A stretch of DNA of 64,000 nucleotides from an uncultured Collinsella sp. (GCA_902494195.1 CABUSH010000001.1:62001-126000); one strand, 5' to 3'; counted from the stretch's first letter, positions 7,159 to 16,481 are shown. Numbers and translations are program-made. The notes: generated by a model from the letters alone, not told the origin.

Positions 7159-8070
7159 CTAAAAGCGGTTGCCGCGGAAGCCGCCGCCGTTGCGGCCGCC
7201 ACGATCGCCACCGCGACCGCCGCGGTCGTTACCGCGGTTGCCGCCGAAGCCGCCACGGTTGCCACCGCGATCGCCATAGCCACCACGGTTGCCGCCAAAG
7301 CCGCCGCGACCGCCACGGTCGCCGCCACGGTCACCAAAGCCGCCACGGCCGCCGCGATCGCCACCGCGACCGCCACGGTCGCCGCCACGGCCACCGCGGT
7401 CACCAAAGCCGCCACGGCCGCCTCGATCGCCACCGCGACCGCCACGGTCGTCACGGCCGCCGCGAGGACCGCGGTCCTCGTCCAGGCCCATGGCGACAAG
7501 CGGAGCGATAACCTTATCGAGAGCGGCCATCAGCTCGGTGGCCTCCTCGTAAGAAAGCTCGGGCAGGAGCTTCTCCTTCTTGTTGGCAAGCTCGACCAGG
7601 CCCTCAGCGGCATCCTCGGCAGCGAAGACGACGATCTTGCGCATATCGCCCTCGGCGTCGTCGATGCGGCCGACCAGATCGGCGGCCTCGGCCTCGGCCA
7701 TCAGGCCATCGAGCTCACGGAGGCGCATGCCCAGCAGGTCGGACATTTCCTTCTGCTCCATCTTGGGCTTGAGGTCAAGAAGCTTGATGGCGCGCTCGAT
7801 GTTCGCCATGCGCTCGGCCTTGGCCTCCTCCTCCTTGGAAATAGCAAAGCGACGGCTACGCAGCAGGCGGGCGGCCTTCTGCATCTTGTCCATCAGCTCT
7901 TCGTCATCGTAATCAACGGCGGCCTTGACAACCTCGGCCTCCTCCTCGGCGGAAACCTCGCCAGCAGCCTCAACCTCGGCAGCTTCGGTCTCCACGGTCT
8001 CGACTGCCTCGACCTCGGCAGCCATGGTCTCGTTCTCGGTCTCGTTCATGATCTCTTCGTTCTCAGACAT
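7159..8070 (-). CDS. Acidic/winged-helix-like protein with long RGG-repeat tail
   Basis: 303 residues of unusual composition. Residues 1-55 are very acidic (Glu/Ala). Residues about 55-195 look helical, with a possible winged-helix stretch (EMSDLLGMRLRELDGLMAEA). Residues about 200-303 are almost only G, R, D, N and F in GGDRGGRGG-type repeats, ending GGFRGNRF. RGG tails bind RNA and drive condensate formation in eukaryotic and some bacterial proteins; that role here is inference. AAGGAG precedes the ATG. I do not recognise a named family. The gene is clearly real: strong ribosome site, composition consistent with coding, and no competing frame. Confidence 0.82.
   Translation of the reverse strand: MSENEEIMNETENETMAAEVEAVETVETEAAEVEAAGEVSAEEEAEVVKAAVDYDDEELMDKMQKAARLLRSRRFAISKEEEAKAERMANIERAIKLLDLKPKMEQKEMSDLLGMRLRELDGLMAEAEAADLVGRIDDAEGDMRKIVVFAAEDAAEGLVELANKKEKLLPELSYEEATELMAALDKVIAPLVAMGLDEDRGPRGGRDDRGGRGGDRGGRGGFGDRGGRGGDRGGRGGDRGGRGGFGDRGGDRGGRGGFGGNRGGYGDRGGNRGGFGGNRGNDRGGRGGDRGGRNGGGFRGNRF
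7165..7470. repeat. Tandem GC-rich coding repeats (RGG region)
   Basis: Degenerate tandem units of about 9-24 bp (variants of CGACCGCCACGGTCGCC) encode the GGDRGGRGG tail of the 7159-8070 gene. Such tracts can change length by slippage or recombination. Confidence 0.8.
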
Positions 8071-8222
8071 GAGACTCCTTCTTGGCCCTCTCGGGCATCA
8101 TCGCCCCATTCGCGGGGCCCGTCGCGCACTCTTTGCGCTTTAAACATTCATGCCTCTCGGCAAAACGTCCATTAGTTTATGGTGTCGCCATCCAATCTAG
8201 CTGCAGAATCTATGTGCACACA

Positions 8223-9638
8223 TTAATGCGACATGTGCGACTCGCGATGAGCGTACACCAGCGACGCCACGAACCCGACCACGGCAATTACAGCCGCCAC
8301 ACGCACGGCAGCTGCAAATCCAATCGCCTGGGCAACGTCGATCGCAGCGCCAGCGACGCTGGCAGCCGCCGCAGAACTCGAGAGCAGACCGATAAACAGC
8401 GACGGGCCAAACGATGCGGCAATCATGTTCCACGTGTTAAGCAATGCCGTTCCGTGAGGATGTTCAGCGGCAGGCAGCGTCTCCAAACCAGCCGTTTGCG
8501 AGGGGCTCAGCACCAAACCGACTCCGGCATACACCACAACGGTCAGCGCAACGACGACGCCGATGTTCATGCTTGCCGCCGTCATCGAGATGGCAGTCTG
8601 TCCCACGGCAATCAGGGCAAAGCCGACCGGCAGCAGCGGCCATGCGCCACGGGCGTCCATCACACGTCCGCCCACAATCGAGGTCACGGCGTTGCAGGCA
8701 ATCGCCGGCAAAATGAGCAGGCCCGCAATAAGTGCGGTCATGCCGTATGCGCCCTCAAAATAGAGCGGCAACAAAACGCTCATCGAGAACGTCGTCATCA
8801 TCGACACCACCACAAGCAAGCACGCAGGCCAAAAACGAACGCTCGCCATGGGACGCACGTTAAGCACCGGATGCTCGAGCTTGAGCTGGCGGGCCGCAAA
8901 CAGGCCGAGCAGCACAACGGCAGCGAAAAGCGCCACGACACCGGCAATCAGATTGGTCGAGAACTCACCCACGGAATACACAAACGCCGTAATGCCGGCA
9001 GCGAGCAAAACAACCGACAGAATGTCAAGCGTGGTGTTCGAGCGCTCTCCGACATTCTGAACAAGCTTTACGCCCGCCGCAGCGACCACAACGCCGCCCA
9101 CCAGCGGCACTACGAATACCGCCCTCCAGCCAAACAACGTGCACATAAGACCGCTGATCACGGGTCCAAACGCCGGCCCTAGCGTAATGCAGGCGCCGCC
9201 CAGACTCAGATACAGACCAAGCTTCTCGCGCGGGGCGCAAGACAGCACCACGTTCATCATGAGCGGAAACAAGATGCCCGATCCCGCAGCCTGCAAAATA
9301 CGGCTTGGCAGCAAAACGCTAAACGACGGAGCGATCAGACACAGGACTTCGCCGGCGACCATACATCCGCATGCGAAAAACAACAGCTTGCGCGTCGAGA
9401 AACGGCCGGACAGGAAGGCCATGATGGCCGTAAAGATCGACGTCACGATCATGTAGCCCGAGACGAGCCACTGTGCCGTGGTGGCACTCACCGAAAAGGC
9501 TGCCATAATGTCGTGCAACGCCACGTTAATGATGTTCTCGTTAAACGCGGCAACAAAGGCTGCAATATACATTACGACGAGAATCGCCGCAGAGGCCGAT
9601 GGCGTTACTTGAACTTGTTGCTGAGATTTGCTCCCCAT
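8223..9638 (-). CDS. MFS transporter, DHA2 (EmrB/QacA-like) family
   Basis: 471 residues with around 14 hydrophobic segments, as expected for the DHA2 drug:H+ antiporter group. Motifs seen are NENIINVALHDI in TM1, AQWLVSGYMIVTSI, SGRFSTRKLLF (motif A-like) and GSGILFPLMM. Its substrate is unknown; exporters of this family move drugs, bile acids or metabolites out of the cell. The ATG at 9638 with GGAAGGAA before it is chosen; the frame stays open to 10049 but that part overlaps the divergent deformylase-like gene and has no MFS features. Confidence 0.9.
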   Translation of the reverse strand: MGSKSQQQVQVTPSASAAILVVMYIAAFVAAFNENIINVALHDIMAAFSVSATTAQWLVSGYMIVTSIFTAIMAFLSGRFSTRKLLFFACGCMVAGEVLCLIAPSFSVLLPSRILQAAGSGILFPLMMNVVLSCAPREKLGLYLSLGGACITLGPAFGPVISGLMCTLFGWRAVFVVPLVGGVVVAAAGVKLVQNVGERSNTTLDILSVVLLAAGITAFVYSVGEFSTNLIAGVVALFAAVVLLGLFAARQLKLEHPVLNVRPMASVRFWPACLLVVVSMMTTFSMSVLLPLYFEGAYGMTALIAGLLILPAIACNAVTSIVGGRVMDARGAWPLLPVGFALIAVGQTAISMTAASMNIGVVVALTVVVYAGVGLVLSPSQTAGLETLPAAEHPHGTALLNTWNMIAASFGPSLFIGLLSSSAAAASVAGAAIDVAQAIGFAAAVRVAAVIAVVGFVASLVYAHRESHMSH

Positions 9639-9843
9639 GCATTTCCTTCCTCTTGGAACGACAGTCGCATCGCCCCAGAGGAACGGTCCAGGGCGAAAAA
9701 TGAGCCCTAGACTTACGCCAGACGCCGTACACGACGAATCTGGCAACATGGTCCAACATCGAAAGATTGTAACGCGGACGCACAGCTTTCCTTCCGCGCT
9801 ATTATTAAAAGTCCACGAAAGCATAAGACATGAGGAGCCCGCC

Positions 9844-10254
9844 ATGATTAAGCCCATCATGAAATCCGAGTTCTTTTTGCGTCTGCCTTCCGAAGACGCG
9901 GGACCCGACGATGCCGCAACCGGGCAGGATCTCCTGGATACACTCCACGAGCATGAGCGCGAGTGCGTGGGCCTCGCCGCCAACATGATCGGCGTGCGCA
10001 AACGCATCATCTGCGTAAAGGACGGCAACAGGACACTCCTGATGTACAACCCTCAAATTCTTGAGCAGGTCAATGCCTATCAGACGAGCGAAGGATGCCT
10101 CTCGCTGACCGGCGAGCGTCCCTGTACCCGCTATCGCCGCATTAAGGTTGAGTATTTGGACGAGAACTTCGTTCACCGCATCAAAAACTTCTCGGGCTAC
10201 ACCGCCGAGATCATCCAGCACGAAATCGACCACTGCAATGGCGTCGTGGTTTAG
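9844..10254 (+). CDS. Peptide deformylase-like protein
   Basis: 136 residues, shorter than the housekeeping enzyme (about 150-190). The deformylase motifs are recognisable: motif 1 is GLAANMIG, where the conserved Gln of GLAAxQ is Met; motif 2 is EGCLSL with the metal Cys; motif 3 is HEIDH with both His ligands and the catalytic Glu. The family removes formyl groups from N-terminal Met. With Cys, two His and Glu intact it may be active, but the Gln change is unusual. It is divergent from the MFS gene and 36 bp upstream of a LysR gene, so the two may be co-transcribed. Confidence 0.85.
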   Translation: MIKPIMKSEFFLRLPSEDAGPDDAATGQDLLDTLHEHERECVGLAANMIGVRKRIICVKDGNRTLLMYNPQILEQVNAYQTSEGCLSLTGERPCTRYRRIKVEYLDENFVHRIKNFSGYTAEIIQHEIDHCNGVVV

Positions 10255-10290
10255 GCCACCTGCCAAAATGAGGGTACCGGAGGCCTCCCT

Positions 10291-11214
10291 ATGGATATCA
10301 GCCGCTTTGGCGAATTCGCCATCTTAGCGCAGTCACGCACGTTTCTTGATGCGGCGGAACTGCTTTTCATGTCGCAATCAACCCTCTCCAAGCACATCAT
10401 GGCAATGGAGCACGAACTCGGCTGCAAGCTCATCGATCGAAGCCAGCGCCACGTAACACTCACCGCGCAAGGTGAAGCGCTCCTCCCCTATGCGCAAAAA
10501 ATTGCGACGCTTCAGCACCGTTATCTTGCCGCCATTCAAATAGGCGCAGGTGAGCCGCTCGAGCACCTCACCGTAGGTTCTATCCCCATTATGGCCCCTT
10601 ATGGGATCACGGACGCCGTCATCGATTTTCAGCAGGCGAACCCCTCATATTCCGTTGAGCTCATCGAGGGCGAGGGCGACACACTCAAGCGCATGCTCCT
10701 GCACGAGGACATTGACCTGGCCTTCATCCGTGACGGCGGCGCCATCGAGCCGGAGTTCAAAAAGATTCCCTTTACGACCGACCGGCTCGTGGCCGTCCTT
10801 CCGCTCGACCATCCGCTCGCCGAACGTGACGCCGTTGAGATAGACGACCTTATCGACGAGAATTTCCTCATGCTTCCCCAAGGCTCGTTCGTAAGCGAGC
10901 TCGTCCTTTCCCTTTGTCGCGAAGCTGAATTTGGCCCACGTGTTACGTTCACCGGCAAACGAGCCGAGAACATCATCTCCCTTGTCGCGCGCGGCGCCGG
11001 CGTCTCATTCCTCATGCGCAAGCCGGCGGAATCGCTTGCCAGCGGAAAGGTAGCCCTGGTGCCGCTTGAGCCCGCGACGACCTCCGAGGTCAGGCTCTAC
11101 CTCAAGCGGAACGCCGCGCACTCGCAGGCGGTCGTCTCGTTCATCGGCTTCCTCCCCTACCGTCAGCTCCTGCAGGGCGACCGTACATCTTCCACCGCGG
11201 CACGACCGTCATAA
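10291..11214 (+). CDS. LysR-family transcriptional regulator
   Basis: 307 residues. An N-terminal winged helix (FLDAAELLFMSQSTLSKHIM) precedes the periplasmic-binding-like effector domain (residues 90-300, including LDHPLAERDAVEIDDL and ARGAGVSFLMRKP). GGAGG lies upstream of the ATG. It converges on the PTS/ceramidase-like operon across a shared terminator. Target and effector are unknown; control of that neighbouring operon is possible but unproven. Confidence 0.92.
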   Translation: MDISRFGEFAILAQSRTFLDAAELLFMSQSTLSKHIMAMEHELGCKLIDRSQRHVTLTAQGEALLPYAQKIATLQHRYLAAIQIGAGEPLEHLTVGSIPIMAPYGITDAVIDFQQANPSYSVELIEGEGDTLKRMLLHEDIDLAFIRDGGAIEPEFKKIPFTTDRLVAVLPLDHPLAERDAVEIDDLIDENFLMLPQGSFVSELVLSLCREAEFGPRVTFTGKRAENIISLVARGAGVSFLMRKPAESLASGKVALVPLEPATTSEVRLYLKRNAAHSQAVVSFIGFLPYRQLLQGDRTSSTAARPS

Positions 11215-11276
11215 TCCCCGCTGCTCCACAACCGCAGCCCTGTGTCCGCAAACACGCTGACAACGGCACATAATAC

Positions 11277-11317
11277 AAATATGCCTCGGGCGGCACGTCG
11301 CCGTCCGAGGCATATTT
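11277..11317. terminator. Bidirectional terminator between LysR and PTS genes
   Basis: AAATATGCCTCGG (11277-11289) pairs perfectly with its complement at 11305-11317 around a GC-rich loop. The A-rich and T-rich flanks serve both converging genes. Confidence 0.8.
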
Positions 11318-11337
11318 AGTTAAAGTGCGCAGAAAGA

Positions 11338-12780
11338 CTAGTCCACCGAGATGTTGAGTGCCTTACCGCCCTCGTCCTTCTTGGTACCGATCGCCATAGC
11401 GGCGACAAGAGCCAGAACGAAAGCGACCACACCGGAGATGACAAGGCCGATAAAGCCCGTGTCGATGCCGGCAGGGTTAATAAAGCTCGGGAAACCGAGC
11501 GGGCCGGAGGCGCCGAAGGCATAGAGCTTGGCACCCATGAGGCCGGCAATGGCGCCGCCTACACCAGCGGAAATAAAGGTTGCCCACATAAGGCGCTTAC
11601 GCGGCAGCAAGATGGCGTAAAGCGCAGGCTCGTTGACACCGAAAATCGAAGAGACAAGGGCGGGAATGTTGACGGCAGCATTTTCCTCGGAGTCCTTGGT
11701 TCGGATGATCATGCCAAGCACAGCGCCGGCGATGGCACAACCGCCTGCATACACGAGCGGGTTAATGAGGTCATAGCCGTAGGTTGCGACATCGAGGAAC
11801 CACAGCGGGATGATGCCCCAGTGCAGGCCGAACATGACGAGCAGGCTCCAGAACGTGCCGATGACGAAGCCGGCGATGGCGGGTTGGAAGTTGATGAGCA
11901 TCAGAATGATCTGGGCAACGATGTTGGAGAGGACCGTCATGACCGGACCGACCACAAGCAGGCCAAGGATGCCGCAAATGAGGAGCGTCAGGATGTTGGA
12001 GAAGAACGAGCTCACAAGCGCGGGCAGCGCGTTAGAAAGGGCCTTGTGCACCTTGGAGGCAATCCAGACGATAAAGATCGCAGGCAGAATCGTCGATGAG
12101 TAATTCTGCATGATCAGCGGGATGCCAAAAATATCACCGTAGACATTGGACTCGAAGACCGTACCGGCGCCGAGCGTGTAGAGCGGATCTCCGCCCATAA
12201 GGGCAACGAGCGTCGGATAGACGAGGATACCGCCGAGCGCCATTCCCATAACGGGCTTAAGTCCGAACTTCTTGGCCGACGTCCAGCCAATGATTAGCGG
12301 AAAGTAATAGAAGACCGAATCTCCGATTGCCGAGAGCGTCACATACGTATTGCTGTCCTTGGCAAGCCAACCGGCAACCGTGCAGAGCGCGAGCATCGAC
12401 TTGATAAAGCCACCGGCCATAAGCACGCCAAGAACCGGTTGCAGAATCTCGGAGATGATGGCCAGCAGACGCGAGAATGGATCGCCCTTTTTGACGTCGT
12501 CGCCTTCATCGATATCGAGTGCGGGTTTGGAGTCGAACCCGCCAATCTGAACAAGGTCGTTGTAGACGGCCTCGACAGTGGCACCAATCACGACCTGATA
12601 CTGTCCGCCGGCCTGGATGACGTCAACGACGCCCTTCGTCGCCTTAAGCTCATTGGTCTGGGCGAGCGATTCATCCTTGAGGTGGAAGCGGAGACGCGTA
12701 ATGCAGTGGCTCACGTCTAACACATTGTCTCGACCACCGACCTTTGTGATGATTTCATCGCAAAGCTTCTGGTATTTCAT
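11338..12780 (-). CDS. PTS transporter, EIIBC of the glucose/beta-glucoside superfamily
   Basis: 480 residues. The IIB domain (1-85) has the phospho-acceptor Cys in DVSHCITRLRFHLKD. The IIC membrane domain (about 105-465) has around ten hydrophobic helices and GVNEPALYAILLP, the glucose-superfamily sugar-site motif. There is no IIA domain, so a IIA from elsewhere must supply phosphate. It takes up and phosphorylates a sugar or glycoside; the substrate is not readable. AAAGGAG precedes the ATG at 12780. It is the last gene of the minus-strand cluster that begins at 16419, 193 bp after the ceramidase-like gene. Confidence 0.92.
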   Translation of the reverse strand: MKYQKLCDEIITKVGGRDNVLDVSHCITRLRFHLKDESLAQTNELKATKGVVDVIQAGGQYQVVIGATVEAVYNDLVQIGGFDSKPALDIDEGDDVKKGDPFSRLLAIISEILQPVLGVLMAGGFIKSMLALCTVAGWLAKDSNTYVTLSAIGDSVFYYFPLIIGWTSAKKFGLKPVMGMALGGILVYPTLVALMGGDPLYTLGAGTVFESNVYGDIFGIPLIMQNYSSTILPAIFIVWIASKVHKALSNALPALVSSFFSNILTLLICGILGLLVVGPVMTVLSNIVAQIILMLINFQPAIAGFVIGTFWSLLVMFGLHWGIIPLWFLDVATYGYDLINPLVYAGGCAIAGAVLGMIIRTKDSEENAAVNIPALVSSIFGVNEPALYAILLPRKRLMWATFISAGVGGAIAGLMGAKLYAFGASGPLGFPSFINPAGIDTGFIGLVISGVVAFVLALVAAMAIGTKKDEGGKALNISVD

Positions 12781-12973
12781 GGAATTCTCCTTTTTCTGAG
12801 CGGGGTATAGCATCGATTTCATGCCTCCGTAGTCGACGTGGGAGGGCAAGGAACCCACTTCCCCCTTTGAAATCCGCGGACGCACGTACGCCCGGGATGC
12901 GAAACGGCAGAGAAGATGGAAGATGCCGATCACATGGCGGCGAGCCTCATTGGCCCATGTCACGCAATCAGGT

Positions 12974-14092
12974 CTACAAACGCGAATCTGCTGCGCCGAG
13001 AAGTCTCGTCGTCTGGCAGAACTTGTCACACAGACGTTCCGGTTCGCCCTGGGGAATCTGAGTACGCTCGGTCTCAAAGGAGAGGCCGTACTCGCGTGCC
13101 GGAAGGAAATACTCGAAATAGCCGTTGGTGTAACCGCAAACTATTCCCTCGACCGGGCATTCGCGCTTCATGCGAATACCCAAGTCGCTGCCGAGCTCAC
13201 TCGGGAACACAAAGAGATGCAGGCCGCCCAAACTGATGACGGCACACTTAAGCGTGAGCGAAAAGTCGTCATGGGCAACGGTGTGATAGAACGTCTGAGG
13301 CTCGATGCGGTCGAGAACGACCTCGCGATCGAGCTTGATCTGGGAAATCGCCTCGGCAAGACCGGTCGAAACGCGCTCGACCTCGGGAATGCCGCGTCCC
13401 TGGCGAAAATTGCGGTCGCTACAGTCGCCAGCAGCACCGACGACCATGGCCGGATAGTAACCAAGACTCTGAGCGAGCTTTTTGCCGGTGAGACCGGCGA
13501 GTTCGCTCGTGAGCTCCGTGCAGTCGGGTCCGGCGCAAGCGGAATGCACCGCCCAGTTCACAAAGCCCGCAAATGGCTTGCCTTCGGTATCGAAGAACGA
13601 TACGACAATGACCTCATTGTCGGCGAGTTCACCTGGGATGATGCGGTTGTCGTAGAAACCGGTGATGACCCGCTTGCCCAAGCGACAAATCGCGGGCTGT
13701 GCGTTGGCGCGGCACTCCTCAAAGCATTGGCAAATGGTATCGAGGAACCAGCGGTAGTAGTTCTCGTCGAACTTTCCCGTCCACCAGCTGCGGTGGTAAG
13801 CGACGATTGAAGTATGGTCGTGCGTCGCCGAGAGCAGGACGCAATCACGGTCAATGCCGTAGCGCTCGGCGAGCATTGTCTTGACTTCCTCGGCCATGCT
13901 TTCCTCGAACTCGAGGACATCGGCATTAAAGAGAAACACTTCACGTTCGCCTTGCTGGAAGAGAATGGCGTTGGCGAAGACGTCGTCATGGACGCCCGTC
14001 GCAGGTTCAAGACGGTTGGGAAGATTGCGGTAGCCAATCAGGTAGATGTCGCCCTGTGGGGTGATTTTGCGGCGCGCGTGTCCAATGTTCAT
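12974..14092 (-). CDS. Neutral/alkaline ceramidase-like protein 1 (PF04734-type N-terminal fold)
   Basis: 372 residues with no signal peptide, so probably cytosolic, unlike secreted ceramidases. Family resemblance rests on LLSATHDHTS (the His-x-His zinc motif region of neutral ceramidases) and VVGAAGDCSDRN (counterpart of GxxGDxSPN). Neutral ceramidases are zinc amidases that cleave an acyl amide. In this sugar-PTS operon an N-acyl or other amide-linked sugar substrate is an inference. It is 18 bp downstream of a second protein of the same fold (14111-15358). Confidence 0.72.
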   Translation of the reverse strand: MNIGHARRKITPQGDIYLIGYRNLPNRLEPATGVHDDVFANAILFQQGEREVFLFNADVLEFEESMAEEVKTMLAERYGIDRDCVLLSATHDHTSIVAYHRSWWTGKFDENYYRWFLDTICQCFEECRANAQPAICRLGKRVITGFYDNRIIPGELADNEVIVVSFFDTEGKPFAGFVNWAVHSACAGPDCTELTSELAGLTGKKLAQSLGYYPAMVVGAAGDCSDRNFRQGRGIPEVERVSTGLAEAISQIKLDREVVLDRIEPQTFYHTVAHDDFSLTLKCAVISLGGLHLFVFPSELGSDLGIRMKRECPVEGIVCGYTNGYFEYFLPAREYGLSFETERTQIPQGEPERLCDKFCQTTRLLGAADSRL

Positions 14093-14110
14093 GCACGTTC
14101 TCCTTCTGTG

Positions 14111-15358
14111 TCACGCCGCATTCAAGGCGGCAATGATGATTTCGACGAGGCGCTCATGGGATCCGGCGGCAAAACCGGAGTTCATGGCCTCATAGGTGAT
14201 CTTTTCGTACGCGTCGGGAGCCGGTAGGTACTTCTGTCCGCCGTTGACGAGCGTGGCAAAGAACACAGAGCCGGACCGAGCGGCGCGCACAGTGGCGCCG
14301 AATGCACTCGAGACCTCGGGTTGTACGCCGACAAGCTCGACGTTTCCCAGTCGGAGCAGATAGACCCTCGTGCGCTGCTCGCCAGCGGCATGAAACTCAT
14401 ACGTTCGGTGCGGAGCCAAAGAGTGAAAATCGGCGCGTGTCTGAGCGGGCAGGAGAACGTCGACCGTGCGGGCATCGATGCCGGTAGCGTCATCCTCACG
14501 CGCCATGCGAGCGGTCTCGATTAAAGCATCGCCCAAGGCCTGCCCCTGCTGGTGCAGCATGCGGTATCCGTCCTCATGGGCATCGACCGTCTGCTTAACG
14601 CCGGCCGCATCGAACATGACGTTCATGGCGCGCTCCGCCGGACTTTGGTCGCCCGCGGCGCCTGGCAGCAACAGGGCAACGCCGCCCAGCTCGCGCTCGA
14701 GTGACATGGCGGCAAAACCAAAGAGGTCTCCGCTCGCCATGCGCCTCCCCTCGGAGTCGCGCGACCCGTCGAGCACGGAGGACTGAACGTCCGCCGTCGC
14801 GAGCACGGCAACATACTCGCCCCCGGCATCCCTTATGGCGAGTACGGGCATCGTGTGGTCGGCAAACCCCCTGGGATTCGAGCCCAACCACCAGCCGGCA
14901 GGCGTCTCGATGTCGCGATTAACGTTCACGGGGCATTCGCCCTCCACAGTGGCGAGAGTGACGGAGCGAATGCCCGCAACAGCGCGCTCGACAGCCGTGC
15001 GGGCGGCAGCGACGAGTGCTGCGCGATAGCGCTCGTTGCGATTGCGGGTAGCATCGTCGGCAAGATGCCCGGGAGTGCGGACGTGAGGCATGGAAAACGT
15101 GTGGGTAGGAACCACCCAAGAATAAGCACCGCTGCAATTGGCGGCATCCTCAACAATCTCACGCAGATCGGCGAGTAGAGCCGGAGCGATCGAGGTGACC
15201 TCAAGCGAAAGGACGCAGGCGCGTCGCCCCGTTCCCTCGATGATAAGGGCACGGGCGAAGACCTCATGACGGAGTTCGTCGAAACCGTCGAACGGCAACA
15301 CGTCCCCAAGATCGATGGCCACACGAGCGGCCCCAGCCCTCATCTCTCCTTCGTCCAT
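14111..15358 (-). CDS. Neutral/alkaline ceramidase-like protein 2
   Basis: 415 residues, probably a distant homologue of the adjacent gene. Similar landmarks are WVVPTHTFSMPH in place of the THxHS motif, and LLLPGAAGDQSPAER. The second His of the motif is replaced in THTFS, so zinc binding may differ; other His residues nearby (PHVRTPGH) could compensate. The ATG at 15358 with AGGGGAG upstream is chosen; upstream in-frame sequence overlaps the amidohydrolase gene. A complex or a division of labour with protein 1 is plausible. Confidence 0.68.
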   Translation of the reverse strand: MDEGEMRAGAARVAIDLGDVLPFDGFDELRHEVFARALIIEGTGRRACVLSLEVTSIAPALLADLREIVEDAANCSGAYSWVVPTHTFSMPHVRTPGHLADDATRNRNERYRAALVAAARTAVERAVAGIRSVTLATVEGECPVNVNRDIETPAGWWLGSNPRGFADHTMPVLAIRDAGGEYVAVLATADVQSSVLDGSRDSEGRRMASGDLFGFAAMSLERELGGVALLLPGAAGDQSPAERAMNVMFDAAGVKQTVDAHEDGYRMLHQQGQALGDALIETARMAREDDATGIDARTVDVLLPAQTRADFHSLAPHRTYEFHAAGEQRTRVYLLRLGNVELVGVQPEVSSAFGATVRAARSGSVFFATLVNGGQKYLPAPDAYEKITYEAMNSGFAAGSHERLVEIIIAALNAA

Positions 15359-15384
15359 GGCAGATACTCCCCTCTGATTGCCGC

Positions 15385-16419
15385 TCACTCGACACCGTAC
15401 AGTTGCTGCGCTGTACCGCCAAGCACAAGGTCGCTGTCTGTATCGCTCAGATTTGCAGCGCGAACGCAGGCGACACCCTCGGTGAGCCACTCGCGTTTAA
15501 CGGGATAGCTCGTGCCAAAAACAATATGGTCTGCACCCAGCACGTCAACCGCACAGGCGAGGAGTGTCTTGCCCCAAGGCTGAGCATGGGACATGTCGAA
15601 ATAGATGTTGTTCTCGAGGTGCCTGGAAACGGTCTCGGTATCGACCTGAAAACGGCCAGAAGCATCAGAGCGCTTGGGGCCATGAGGCAGCAGCATCTCC
15701 TTGAACGCAAAGTATGCGCCGCCGAGCATGGAGTGGACCATCTTGATATTGGGGTAGCGCTCAAAGAAATCACCAAAGATCTCTCGGCCGATCGCCGTAG
15801 TTTGGTCGACGCAGCGGCCATAAGAGCGGCGAAGGTTGTCGTACGCGAGAAGCGACTCGTTCTCGACCGGCACGGGAACATGGTGCACGTAAACGGTGAC
15901 ATGGCGTTCGTTCAGGTGCTCGAAAAAGCTCGAGAAGACCTGGTCGTCGAGATAGCGCTTGCCGTAGTGAGCGCAGAGCTGCACACCCGCAAAACCATCG
16001 TCGAGCCTGCGGTCGAGCTCCTCCAAATTCGCTTTGGTGCCAAAGGGCGGCACAGCGACAAGCGGAATCAGACGGCCACTTGACGCCTTCGCGTCAGCAG
16101 CCATACCGTCGTTGAAACGCCGGCACATCTCGAGCGACATCCACTCGTGACAGCCGGGGAGCTTGAGGATCGCCTTGTCGACCCCCGCCTCATCCATATC
16201 GGCCAAGCGCTTCTCGAGGGTGTAGTCGCCCTCAATGTAGTTAAGACCCGGAGAACCGGCGGGCATCTCGATCACGATCTGTCGTTTGCCGGCGGAATTC
16301 ATGGTCAGATAGCCTTCGGTGTCATAGGCGCGGGGTACCTCGGCCAAAAACTGTTCGCAGAGCGTCTCGTCATGAAAGATGCGCTCGTCGAACCAGTAGG
16401 AATTTGCATCGATAATCAT
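15385..16419 (-). CDS. Amidohydrolase-2 (ACMSD-like) family protein, metal site degraded
   Basis: 344 residues with the TIM-barrel layout of the amidohydrolase-2/ACMSD family. The N-terminal HxH motif is absent (MIIDANSYWFDE where IDxHxH is usual), and the C-terminal FGSDxP Asp is replaced (FGTSYP). The central His residues (VYVHH, KMVHSMLGG) remain. The protein may be a lyase/hydrolase with altered metal use, or non-catalytic. AAAGGCGG precedes the ATG. It is the first gene of the cluster down to the PTS gene; gaps are 26, 18 and 193 bp. Confidence 0.78.
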   Translation of the reverse strand: MIIDANSYWFDERIFHDETLCEQFLAEVPRAYDTEGYLTMNSAGKRQIVIEMPAGSPGLNYIEGDYTLEKRLADMDEAGVDKAILKLPGCHEWMSLEMCRRFNDGMAADAKASSGRLIPLVAVPPFGTKANLEELDRRLDDGFAGVQLCAHYGKRYLDDQVFSSFFEHLNERHVTVYVHHVPVPVENESLLAYDNLRRSYGRCVDQTTAIGREIFGDFFERYPNIKMVHSMLGGAYFAFKEMLLPHGPKRSDASGRFQVDTETVSRHLENNIYFDMSHAQPWGKTLLACAVDVLGADHIVFGTSYPVKREWLTEGVACVRAANLSDTDSDLVLGGTAQQLYGVE

Positions 16420-16451
16420 TGGTTGGAACCGCCTTTCATCTTGTTGAAAAC

Positions 16452-16481
16452 ATTCTAGAAAAGCAGGTACCCGGACATCAA
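16452..16481 (-). promoter_or_regulatory. Candidate promoter of the amidohydrolase/PTS operon
   Basis: On the minus strand TTGATG (16481-16476) and TAGAAT (16457-16452) are separated by 18 bp, 33 bp ahead of the amidohydrolase start. Confidence 0.4.

Noticed and set aside
7165..7470. Short repeats that might be read as a CRISPR array
   Set aside because: The units are coding, contiguous and lack unique spacers; they encode the Gly/Arg tail.
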